Position numbers and translations under genes: made by a program. Shown here in pieces: positions 12,031-23,253 of a stretch of 64,000 nt of DNA. Every line of letters starts with the position of its first letter. Within the stretch, counting starts at the first letter, position 1. This DNA is from Ectocarpus siliculosus. Lineage: Eukaryota; Sar; Phaeophyceae; Ectocarpales; Ectocarpaceae. The notes beneath the pieces are model-generated. The model did not search any database and had not been told where the DNA came from. It saw only the letters and a list, made by a program, of their open reading frames with translations. Where the stretch lies: positions 1-64,000 of the forward strand of contig FN648515.1 in assembly GCA_000310025.1 (NCBI GenBank). Direction: 5' to 3'.

Positions 12031-12256
12031 AAACAGGACTATGTGTCAGGGTGCCTAAACGACTCACAGCAGTCGATCCAGGGTACTCGCTTTCTTTGCG
12101 CATCTAGTGCAAAAACTCGCGAGTTAATCGAGGGCGAGATGGTCGAGTAAGGTCGAGTCAAACACGTGACGGATCGCAGAACTCTTCCTAAAAACCCGGG
12201 GTTTCCTCCTTTTCCTTTTCCTTTTTTTTTTCATGCACCACCAGTAAAAAATCGCC
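12031..12256 (+). repeat. Uninterrupted host repeat (empty site)
   Basis: The left 119 bp match 13001-13119 with about two mismatches, and the right 109 bp match 37121-37230 with about two differences. The two halves overlap only at one TA (12148-12149), exactly where the second copy is broken by the CACTA element. The word TGCACCACCAGTAAAAAA occurs just before the repeat (12015) and near its end (12235), so the repeat may itself be part of a tandem or mobile unit. Confidence 0.9.
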
Positions 12257-13000
12257 CTGGTGGTGCACGTTCCGTCGGTATTGGACATATATATAGAAAA
12301 GAGAGGAGGAGGGGGAAATGTCCAATACCGACAGCAACTGTAACACTCTTCGACGTGTTAGAGACCTCACAGCTGCCACAGACACAGCCGCTACAGAACA
12401 GTCACCACGCCAGCAATGAAGAGTGTTAGCAGCTGGTTGCTGCTGCCGCAACAACAGCGACCCAGAGCAGAGAGAGAGGGAGAGAGAGAGAGAACGTACG
12501 CCGCCCACCAGAGAGCCTCGTTACTGATGCGACAGCTGACGACAGAGAGAGAGTAGAGGGTGCGCCCCCCGGCTAAACAGAGAGTCTGGCAGCCGAATGA
12601 ACCCTTTCAGACCAATACACACGCTTTCCCAAGCAGGTCTTGGTTCCTTGCCCTGCTGCTTATATAATATTTAGTCACGACGCAGAGCTGGGTTGGTCTG
12701 CTGAGTTTTAGAAGCAAGACTAGTTGTGGCCGTTGGAGCGTTTTTAACTTGGATCTTTTCTCATCCTCTGTGCATGATGATCTGTCGAGGCAGCGCCCGC
12801 CATTGTCCTCTGCTCTGCTCGCGACGGCTACTACTTACTCCCATGCAGTGCGGGCTGCGGGCTCTCTGCATGCTATCCGAATACTGGTGGTCACGCGGTT
12901 CTGTTGGATAGAGAGAAAGCCACACCGTACATACATGCATGTATGTGTGTGTATGATATGCCATGTGGTATGTATGTCATAGAAGTGGCTCGTCAAAATC
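12257..13000. other. Gene-free stretch with two stem-loops
   Basis: No coding exon is visible. GTCGGTATTGGACAT at 12274-12288 pairs perfectly with 12318-12332 around a 29-base loop containing ATATATAT. Just after it TAACACTCTTC (12341-12351) pairs with 12418-12428. A GA-rich tract follows (12466-12492). Confidence 0.6.
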
Positions 13001-13119
13001 AAACAGGACTATGTGTCAGGGTGCCTAAACGACTTACAGCAGTCGATCCAGGGTACTGGCTTTCTTTGCGCATCTAGTGCAAAAACTCGCGAGTTAATCG
13101 AGGGCGAGATGGTCGAGTA
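13001..13119 (+). repeat. Left half of host repeat split by CACTA element
   Basis: It is homologous to 12031-12149. The last two bases, TA (13118-13119), are the left copy of the target duplication. The other half of this copy resumes at 37121. Confidence 0.9.
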
Positions 13120-13140
13120 CACTGGTAGCCACTTTGCTCC
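13120..13140 (+). repeat. Left TIR of CACTA element
   Basis: Its 21 bases are identical to the reverse complement of 37100-37120. It starts CACTG, a CACTA-class terminus. Confidence 0.95.
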
Positions 13141-13151
13141 GCCTTTTGCGT

Positions 13152-13290
13152 ACCCTGCGGGACGAACACCCTGTACACACCATGTACAGACCCTGTCGAG
13201 ACCCTGCCAGGACTCTTGTTCTACAAGGTCGCTTATTTGGAGACCTTGTGGAGAGACCACCCTGGTCAGGGGTGCATTGTCTATACCCTG
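13152..13290 (+). repeat. Left subterminal ACCCTG cluster
   Basis: ACCCTG occurs at 13152, 13168, 13189, 13201, 13259 and 13285, all on the plus strand. The same word occurs twice per unit in the 89-bp repeats at the right end. In plant CACTA elements such subterminal motifs bind the accessory protein TnpA. That role here is by analogy. Confidence 0.6.
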
Positions 13291-14201
13291 TGCCACCATG
13301 GCATGTATTTAGAGTGCCAATAGAGGCACCACCATTGAAGAGTCCTCACCCGACGATATGTGTTCGTACTATACAAAGTATCGTAGCAGAATATGCATAC
13401 TCTGGAGTATGATGTGTTTTGATTTCCATAGGCAATCTACAAGTACGGAAAAAAAAACACCCGCAGCACGTACCGGAGGTGACACAAGATACCACACCCC
13501 CTGAACCGCTTTTCAGTGCTCGACTTTACTCCACAAAACAGAATGAGTGGCAGCGCCGAAAACGGCGGCGTTGAAGAAGCCGTCTCGTCAAGAGCTTTCC
13601 GACAAGGTGTCGTTTCATTTGTGCAGTATCCACAAAAGAAAGAAAGAAACATTTAACAGACACCAACACAGACACCAATGAAATTCTCCAACAAGAGGTA
13701 CAATAGTTCAAATGTCACACGGTGACCGCGGTTTAATCTGCTAAATACAAAGTGTGCAGCACGCAAGGATACGCAAAAAGCTTCGATGAACGACACTTGG
13801 CGCAAATGAAAGCAACGGCCCGTACAACGCGCGAATATACAACCAAACATGTGGTGCTACTTTGTTGATGATGAGCATTAGGCCGCGGGCACTAGGTACC
13901 CTTTCCCGGGGTTTGTCTCCCTCGGGGTTTGTCTCCGCCGCGTCGGGTGCATCAGAAACGTCGATCCTGTGACGTCAATGCACACAGGACGAAACGTGTC
14001 GTTGTCAAAGAGGAAGACGACAAAACAACATATACAAGCTCTGCGGCGGCGACGTGTACTCGTACAAGTATACAGTGAATTCAAGGCCCGTTCAATCTCT
14101 ACGTGGATCAAAAATTAATGCGTGGCTCGTACAATGAGGGCTTTTGGCCGCGGCCCGGCCCAACATCCGAATAATGAGAAGCATATAGATCCGTTCCCAC
14201 C
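13291..14201. other. Region 3' of the transposase, no gene seen
   Basis: Only short, unconvincing frames are present. It lies between the left subterminal repeats and the stop of the minus-strand transposase and probably holds its 3' untranslated region. Confidence 0.5.
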
Positions 14202-17200
14202 TCAAACGAAAGTGTCCTGGTTGACGCTGTGGTGAACCTCGTTTAAAAGGTATCTATCGTAGCCGTTGTGAGAGCCCGGATGTGCCAGTCTGAATCTGTG
14301 CTGCCAAGCGCGCGTGGTGCGACCCTCCCCTTGGGTTTGTTCACAAACAAAAGCCTCTCCCGGATCGACGTCTCCTCTCGTAGGGCATTGGTGATGGATG
14401 TGCACTTGGCGTCGGATGGCGTCCACGGGGAAGACCAACGGACGCCCCCGACCACGCAGGAGCAAGGTTGGGTGCCCCGTGATGGAATCGGGCACACGTT
14501 CGTTTCCTTCACCAACCCCCACATACTCGTACCCGAGCACCCACCAGGTAAGCGGGGGCGGCTCCCCGCTCAGGGAACGAGGGTTCCCCTCGTGCAGGAA
14601 GAAGTAGAGGATCTTGACCAATGTCAATTGGTCCGGTGCAACAGTTCCAACGTCAGGTGGTGGCGGTGGTCCTTTGTATACCTCAACATTATCACCACCT
14701 CCGCCCCCCAAGGCCCAGTCATCGCGCGGCCCGGGTCTGTTCGCGGTTTTGGCATCGCCGCCCTTCAAGCGACCCTGTCCGCAACTCGCCACGAGGGGGA
14801 CGCGTATATATGTAGAACACGCGATCTGGTTGACTTCGAGCGCTGAGGCATGACCATCGTCCCAGCACGAGGGACATCGTAGGTTCTCGCACGGCTCTCC
14901 CCTCCCACACCCGTAGTACGTCTCGTAGGCCCTAGACAAAGTTTCTTCGTCGGGTCGGAGATGCCCCGAGGCGACACGATCCGTCCAGGTCCCAGCGACG
15001 TTGCACACGTCCCCGTCTTCGAACAGAGTCGCCGCCCAAACTGCCGAGCCCGGGAACTGTCCCTTTAGCTCGCCTGGCGACTGGCTGGCTTTTGCTTTGA
15101 TGTCTGTAGGCACGCGATCGCGGCCAAGGCTAGGGCCGAGCCATTGCAACATGCGAACGCACCCGGGACCGGGGCTGACCCAGACAACCTCGTGCGTCCT
15201 GGTGCTGTGGTTGTACTTCGTCACTTCGTACTGCAGGCCGTTGGCGAGCGCATGTATGGCAGCACTGGTGTTGGCACGCACAGCATAGTGCAGTGGAGGG
15301 TTACGTCCACAGTCCGACTTGGCGCCAGACTTGTTCTGCTGGTGCGCGAATTCCCCGGAACTCGCGTCCGGGACAGTCCCTATATACGGGGGAGGGTGTG
15401 GGTGGAGAGGAAGCACCTTTGTTAGGGTCTAAAAGTATCGTCCCAGAGCACAGTCCCACACCAATTGTTGTTGTTGAGGGGGTGTTGTATATATAATTGT
15501 CCATCCCAGGTACGCCCACCCTCTGGTATGTGAATAATTATTCCCCGCGAAAAACGACACGCGCAGAGGTCCGTAGATATTCTGTTGGGAATAGAAACAA
15601 ATTGACTGCAACGGCACATGCATTCATGAGCAGCGGCGGTGAAACTTAATGGGAATGCGAAGTAGTACAAGAATCGTGGCGCCACGACAGTTTGCGCAGC
15701 GCGGTCAATAATTACGTGTGAGGAGCGAGTAGAGCAGAAAGGCGCACAAAACAAACGGATGGCCATACGTCCAGACTGAGGGAAACAGGACAAACACAAA
15801 AGAATCGGATGAAGAACTTCTGACGGTACATTGTATAGAAAGGAGTGGTGTGCGGTGCGCGTGTTCGTGTGAGTGCGTATGTAGTCGGATCTGTAGACGA
15901 GATGACTGTTTCAGGTGCCCTGCACATAGGTATGCGTTGGGTAGTACGACCAGAGAATGATTGTGCGGAGCCCCCACGCCAGCTGCTGTCAGCTGGCGTG
16001 CGCGTGGCACTCCCTGCTCTTTCCCCCCAACCGGGTGTGAGAGATAACAAGCATCTAAACATCAAGCACTACAATCTCTACAAAGACAACAAGGGCATAC
16101 CACTTAGGGTTGACGAATAGCGCGCGCGAGTCGGATTCCGGAAGGCGGCTGCATACAAGTGCAGAGGGGAGGGGCGCGTGCCTATGGACTACACGTAAGC
16201 CCAGTGATACGACGGAGGCTGATCGTCGGACCTCAAACACCTACGCATGCATAGGTATACGGTATGCGTTCGTGGGGTATACAAGCTAGGTGGCTTAACC
16301 CATCACCCAATCCCCCCCGAAAGGTAATGGAGATCCTCACCGTGGTCCTTGATGGCGTCGCAGATGTGCAGCATCGAGTGGATGGTAGGTCTCGATCCTG
16401 ACCTCCCCATCACTTGGCTGTAGAAACCAACCTACAGGGGAACGATGTGCGTAGAAAAGTCTTCAAGTACGTTATAGTAGGTTGTACGTTCATCTAAGTT
16501 TCGTTCATACTCGAGGTGTCCCGAGGATCCTGCCGTCGATCCCCCCGACACACTGTGTTTGCTACCTAGTAAACGCATTGTCCACCACGGGAAAACACTA
16601 TACGTAGCCACCCGTGCATGTACGTGGTCGTTGTTGCCAACATGAAATCTCGATATAATAAGAGCTCTTATGACTGAAGTAGTAAAAAGGACGCGGGGAA
16701 TATCGAACATATGCCGTGTGGAGTCGGGGCAAACAAAATCGATTTGTCCAAGCACATGCACGTACCACATCGCGAGCGAGGAGATCCAGGTTCACGAGTT
16801 CGGCGGGGTTGTGAGAAGGTGCGCGCACAGCGAAGGAAAAGTGAGACGCCACTTGTATCAGCTTCTGTAGCACGTGTAGGACCTTGCTGTGGTTCCCCCA
16901 AATGCGTGTCAAATGGTTGAGCTCCTGTCGTTTCACGTTTTGCCTCTGTCAGGGAAGAACGAGGCAGAACCAGAAGTACATGCAGATGAACGCGGTCAAG
17001 TCTGCGCGCACGGTCGGAGGAGGTGTACGTGGGCAAGGATCACGTGTGCAACTCCGACAAAGCTGCGTCGGCCATCATCGGCAACCGCGTGTGCCTACCA
17101 CAACGGCGGAGACAAATTTTCGCCGCCACTATTAATGTCGGAAATCAAGACGTCCTCGCGGGGGTAGTTTGGGCAAGTATCCGACAACACCAAAAGCAAC

Positions 17201-19798
17201 TTGCACTCCTTGCGCTGATTGAAAGATTGTGGAGGTTTGCGATTGATGACAGCGGGCACTACAAAATTCTGCAAGATCAACGGTATGATGAAAGCCAACG
17301 GCATGATAAACGTTCGTGCCTGAAATGATGAAGCGATGAAGGTGTTGAAAGCGTGGGATTTTAGCGTGGGATTTGTCATGGAGTTGAGTTGGACCCGGCA
17401 GGATACTTCAATTGGAATATACAATATAGTTCACCAGAGACTCGACGTCTTGCAGAACGGGTCGAAAGACAAGCAGCAACATAGATTGCAGCGTCCATTT
17501 GTCACTCCCAGTAAGAGACGAGTAGTTCGTCACGATGTCCTTCAGGTGCTCCGTGCCTGGTGGGTACAGCAGGGACGGTGGCTGGGCCATGACACTCTGG
17601 ACGAGCCGGCGGCCTTGTGTCGAGAGCAACTCTAGGACAAAGACCTGGTTGAGCTGGCACGAACCCTGTTGGGATAATGAGAAAATATGGCAAACGCATG
17701 AAAACGGTATTGGAGTTGGGATGATGGTGGATTTCAACTCTTGAACTTGTTGATGGGGGGAAAGTGTTTGACCCCCATGGCTCACGTGGGCTGTCGTGCG
17801 TACACAATATAGTTGAACCCACCCAACCCGAAAAAGGACAACATACTAATTTGGCGCGCACGGGGAGACGTGACTCGAACGGCCCTGCATCCACCGAGGC
17901 TGCGCAACGGAATCTAAACATTCGTTCAAGTAGTCGGTTTTCCTCCTCCGATGGTCACACCATCCGTTTTACACAGAAATACAATTCGGGAGGCACACCG
18001 TTTTAGTGACCGAGTATCCAAATGTCCTATCATCACTTACCAAAGCATCGAAATGCAACCGTTCGATCGGCATGTGCCGAAGAGGGTTGATGTGGAGCGA
18101 TGTCCAGAGAGGTAACCCGGGACCATTGGCGCTACCCGCGGCGAGGCCCAGCTCCATCGATTTTCTAGCCTGCTCAGCCGGCTGATCTACGAGCAACGCC
18201 AGCTCGGCAAAACCGTCCTTCATCTGGCCATACGTACGCCGGTTAGTCTCAATGTCATACCGAGCATTTCCTAGCTCCCCCCCGGTGTCGTCGTCGGCCT
18301 GTGGGCACATGCAGTACAAGCACGAGTACTTCGAAAAGCTGTTCGGAGCCTTGCCGCCCGAACTCTTAGCCCTGCCCACACCATCAGCGGTGAACGTCAG
18401 CAGCCCACCCCGTACGAAAACCTGTAGAGGTACAGTCAAGTCGCGAAAAGGATGCACACACACACACGGCACTGATGCTGTCGGTATTCGGGTTGCCTTC
18501 TATTCTATTATTCCTTGTACACACCGTCTGACTGCGTGAGGTGTACAGACCTCCTTGAGAACCACACTGTCTTCTAAACACAACAACTTTGAGCGAAAAT
18601 GCACACGGCATATGTAAATGTATGTAAGTATGTAATTTCGATCTTTACCGTGCTCACGTTCTTTGATCGTTCTCCTACGGCAGCGACTCTAGGCTCACGC
18701 TTAAAACGATTTCGTTTTCGCGGGCACAGAAACAGCTCGGGGGCAAAATACCAAACACGCTCGAGAATCACGATACACGCGCCGTGGCGAGTGTGCTTGA
18801 CGCGTAGAGTCCTGTCAACTGGCTCTATAGGTAACACTATATTGGTGAAATGGAGAGTGAAGGTTACGATGGAGAGTGACATATATTTCGTATTCGGAAC
18901 ACAAATATAACAGGCATTTGATTCCTGGACAGGTGTACATCTGTTGCTTCTGAACCAACTGCCCCACATGCACTTTCCAGCAGCCGAGGCATTACGCAGT
19001 GGCGTCAGCAGAGGTGCAGAGCAATGTAGACCGTGCAGACACGGTTGGGGTAGGGGTCGGGAGGTTGGGAGGCATACATGTGTGTGTGCACGTGTGCACA
19101 CGCACATGCGGAAGTCAGTCTGAAAAATCCGCAGAACGTGGTATGCATATCGTATGAATATGCACCAACGGGCCAACGGGCAACGTCGAGACAGACACGC
19201 GGGCTCAGCCAACAGCGACACTGCACAGTGGATGGCCGGTATTGCGTAAGATCATCAGGACACTGGTGGTGTGGTATGTGGCTCCCTGCGCGTAGCGAGT
19301 CTTGGGTGTGTAGGCGTAGAGATGGGTGAGCTCTAGGTGCATGGATGCAGGAGGAGCAAATGGTTCGCAAGGTTGCACTGGACTTTCGATTTTGTCATGA
19401 CATCATTTTTTCGAAGAAGTCTCCGGGGGTTGAAAGCTACGTTCCGAATAGTTACGAATATGTGCAATCAGCAAGTTGCGAATTTCGCTTCCGAGATTAT
19501 TGGATTTTTTGAAAGGATGTGTTGGCGGCCTGTCGAATGTGTCAAGTTTAAATCCCTGGACATCTGGTGATTGGCTTGTCATTCCAGACGGAAATTTCCA
19601 GTGGACTCTGTCGGGAGCGGTTAATCTCGTTGATGTCCTTAAACAATGTACTCCCCCGAGAGCCTTGGCGGAATACGAGTGAGAATATTTCTGCATTTAA
19701 TCGGTAATGCAGGGAGATATGCTCTTTCAATTGTGTATCGTTGGACATCGATCACTATGACAAGCTGCAGGGGGAAACATGCGGTAGAGGGCGTTGAC

Positions 19799-19833
<35 letters not shown>

Positions 19834-22800
19834 TGCAGCAGAGTTGTCCCCCGATCTGCGAAGTCGAATACACGCAGCCATCTACATACGGAAGATGATC
19901 GGAGGATGTGATTTATCACCACACCTTGAGAGTATACACGTTGTACAGAGAGAAACTGAGTTGTCTCTCTCCTCCTCGTATCCAAAGCTGGTGGTTTACA
20001 CTCTGGCACAACCCACACGCACAAAGCTGTGCCAGAGACAATACGCTCGGTGTGCGTGCTTGGTGGGTTCGGCCACAGGACGGCGATTGATTGTCCTTTT
20101 TCATCGAGATGGCGGCGGGTAAACTTTTTTTTTTACTAGTCGAAAGGGGCACGTCCGTGTTCGCACCTAGAACTCACCCATCTCTACGCCTACACACCCA
20201 GGACTCGCTACGCCCAGAGAGCCACATACCACACCACCAGTGTCCTGATGACCTTACGCAATACCGGCCATTCACTGTGCAGTGTCGCTGTTGGCTGAGC
20301 CCGCGTGTCTGTCTCGACGTTGCCCGTTGGCGCGTTGGTGCATATTCATACGATATGCATACCACGTTCTGCGGATTTTTCAGACTGACCTCCGCACATG
20401 CGTGTGTGTGCACTTGTTGTGCACAAGTGCACACATGCACACACACATGTATGCCTCCCAACGTTCCGACCCCTACCCCCACCGTGTCTGCACGGTCTAC
20501 ATTGCTCTGCACCTCTGCTGACGCCACTGCGTAATGCCTCGGCTGCTGGAAAGTGCATGTGGGGCAGTTGGTTCAGAAGCAACAGATGTACACCTGTCCA
20601 GGAATCAAATGCCTGTTTTATTTGTGGTACGAATACGAAATATATGTCACTCTCCATCGTAACCTTCACTCTCCATTTCACCAATATAGTGTTAGGTCCG
20701 GTAGTAGGCGTTCAGACCATGTAGACTAAACGCCTTCCCAGCACAAACAGCACAAACGTGCATGCATGCATATGCAAAAAGAGGACTTTGACCCCCGTTC
20801 ATCATGCACACTCTATAATGAACACCATGGGCAACACCGCAAGTACACATGTCCAGACTTATGTAGAGTGCCGCGGAGAGAGACATCTAGGCAGACAGAC
20901 AGAGCATGTGAAGCAGGCTACAGCAGTAGGAAACGCGGAAAAGAGCACAATAGTCTACAAGCAGGCCACACCCACGTAGATTCACAAAGTCACGCTCGAC
21001 ACACATCATGTCACGATGGGCTATTTCGCGTTTGTATTGAAACCAGCACTATCGCACGCACTATCTTAAGATACAGTCTCTGTCATACCCCTGATTGTTT
21101 ACTCTTGCGTGGAAGGTTGCACGCGCGAGAGTCACCAAACTCCCGGGGAGCTTGGAAGATATATACAGTAAGAGGACAGGGTTGTAGACCATACCTCTTG
21201 CTGATATGTTACCTCTTGCTGAAATGTTGATCCATCTTCTCGCGCAAGCCTGCAACTGCCCAAACACACACCCGCGCTCAAGAAGCCCCAGGATTTCACA
21301 TTGCAGCGCGATCTCCCCATTGTTGGATGCCCCGGTACTCGCAAGGGTCCCTACGTGGGTTTGGCGTTTCAGCCTCTGGACGGCAGAGCTTCTCCATGGC
21401 CACCCAAAGTAGGAGCCCCCGACGGAATGCTGCAGGAACGAATGTGTCCACGTTAACGCAAAAAACGGTACGACCATCAACACATGTGGATATGTTGGAC
21501 GCTTTTTGTGTCCGGTCGTCGGCGCATGCCGGTCGCCAACAACGAAACTAAATAGCATAGTAGAACCGTCGGCTTGAACACACACACACACGTCCCTTGT
21601 GGTTTATAAAGCGGAACGAGCAGAGCGCAGAAAAGATGCGAAACAAACCTAAGCATTGACGGCAGGATCTGGTGTTTGGTAGCGGAAGTCAATACGCCTT
21701 CATACCTTGTTCCCCAGACCCCAGCAGTTGAATTCATCGTTGTAGAACGTCACGGGAGCTGAGAAAAACACTCTGTTTTCATCGTTAAGATGATACCCTT
21801 CCCCCCGCACCGCAAAAAGTGGGTTGTCCGGTGTCCCCTCCCTGCTCCACGGCGCGTGTGAGACCTCATACCGCTTTGCTGCTCCGCCGGCACCAGGCCG
21901 TCGCCGTTTCTGCCTTGACAACCGGACGAACCCTTCCCCGACGTAGCGCTCCCATGCGGCGGGGCGATCGCCTTGAGTCCAATCCCCGACGTGTTGGTCT
22001 TGTTCAATATCCGCTACCGTGTATATCTCTGCGAGGTCTAGCACTGCGGAAACCCGCAAAGAGGTCTCCGCGCCAGGACTTGTATCTTCATAGACTCTCA
22101 CAAGCCCCAAATGCGTCTCCTCCCCCCCCACACTCTGCACCACCGCAGCTCTACGGAACGGCAGCACGGACGCTACCACTTGCGCACTGTCCTCGTCCCA
22201 GAAAAGCGCAAGGAGCCTGCACACGTATGTGCCTTCGTCTAATTCGCAGAGACATACGTCGTTGACGTAGATTTTTCGCTCAGACCTGCGGCCCTTGATG
22301 CCATCAATGCCGAAGAAAGGTGATGTCCTGGCTAGTTTCCCGTGCATGTTAGACCCCATAACGTTTCCAGCCGGCAGAGTCGGTACGCCATTGACGTGGT
22401 CGCAAGTCAGGGAATTGTCGACGGCCACCTCGCCGCGCAGTATTTTTCCTGCAGGGTAGGTCTCCGAGAGTTTGGTTTCCGATGCCAAACGCATGTCGCG
22501 GTCGAGCAAAAGGTTCAACGGAAAGTCGTACACCATAGCCTCTCTCCTTCCGTCGCGTGTGGACGGAACCGTTCTCCCGAGTACTTGCAACAGAGGCATG
22601 TATTTCCTGTGCCGACTATTGAAATGTGTTGCGTCGACACCCTCGAGACCACTGACGTCAAACCCAACCCCTTCATCTTGATGCAGGAGAATTTCCAACA
22701 GTCCTCTCAACGCCCTTTGCGATACTTGATGCGTGTGTTGCCACACATAAATGGCTAGCTGTTCCTTGGTACGGAATGGATAGAATGCAGAGGTGGCAGC

Positions 22801-23253
22801 ATTTCTGTTGTATCTCAGGTTTTCTCGACCCCCCTCTATGGTGACGCTTGTTCGATAGGAAGGCGCGGCTGTGTGGAGCCGATCGAGCGAAGGGATGCTG
22901 CCGCTCCCTCCAACAGCGGCGGTTGCATCACCAACACCGTCGGCGTGAAGGTCATCGACGTCAACAAACGGCTGCTCTCGAAATGCGTTGTCTTCGCAAC
23001 CTTCATCGTCGTCGTACAAGCCGTTCGCGAGCTCGCTCGTTTCAGATCCTTCGTACGTATCCGGATGACCAACATCGTTTTCCGCTTGCGTGTGTACCCG
23101 GGTCATCGTATCCGCATGATCACCTACGTCGTCATCCGCTAGGCCACATAAACCTTCGCCATCGTCGGCGAACCCCATATCCAACATGTTGTCATTGTCG
23201 TCGCCTAATGCACACGTGGTAAAAACACAACAGGTCGCGCTGGAGATGATCAT
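14202..23253 (-). CDS. Plavaka-like CACTA transposase, multi-exon
   Basis: Exons read right to left. The first (ATG 23253, to 21706, donor GTATGA) has an acidic N-terminus, then YPFRTKEQLAIYVWQHTH typical of Plavaka-type proteins, and ends NDEFNCWG. 21429-21272 gives SVGGSYFGW...LGLLERG. 18421-18041 (donor GTAAGT) gives VFVRGGLLTFTADG, the YSCLYCMC cysteines and LHINPLRHMPIERLHFDAL, the Tnp_2-like core. Then come 17666-17435, a less certain piece near 17.2 kb, 16924-16766, 16417-16341 (GSRPTIHSMLHICDAIKDHG) and about 15985-15900. The last exon, 15416-14202, holds CRCPSCW-like cysteines and a BAH-like C-terminus ending HSVNQDTFV. Phases were not checked across every junction. No stop or frameshift is evident in the clear exons. 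An acceptor-like TTAG at about 23204 leaves the true start uncertain, and an upstream exon at 26.7-27.0 kb is possible. The product should excise and insert the 24 kb element. The catalytic residues could not be assigned. Confidence 0.75.
18833..19340 (+). repeat. Left arm of long-TIR element
   Basis: It is about 508 bp and pairs with 20163-20693 in inverted orientation. By eye only scattered substitutions and one indel of about 22 bp separate the arms. Confidence 0.85.
20163..20693 (-). repeat. Right arm of long-TIR element
   Basis: It is about 531 bp and is the reverse complement of 18833-19340. A transcript through the intron would fold into a long hairpin. Confidence 0.85.

Larger units (their letters stand above)
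18833..20693. mobile_element. 1.86 kb element with ~0.5 kb TIRs
   Basis: The arms 18833-19340 and 20163-20693 are near-identical inverted repeats starting AACACTATATTGGTG. AGGT flanks both ends (18829-18832 and 20694-20697), a 4-bp target duplication. The right arm has an extra block of about 22 bp that includes GTGCACAAGTGCACAC. The centre (19341-20162) has no gene and contains an (AC)n(AGC)n run at 19798-19835. It sits in the intron between the transposase exons ending at 21272 and starting at 18421. It is a non-autonomous, foldback-like element. The 4-bp duplication would fit Sola- or Academ-like mobilisers, but the superfamily is unassigned. Confidence 0.85.
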
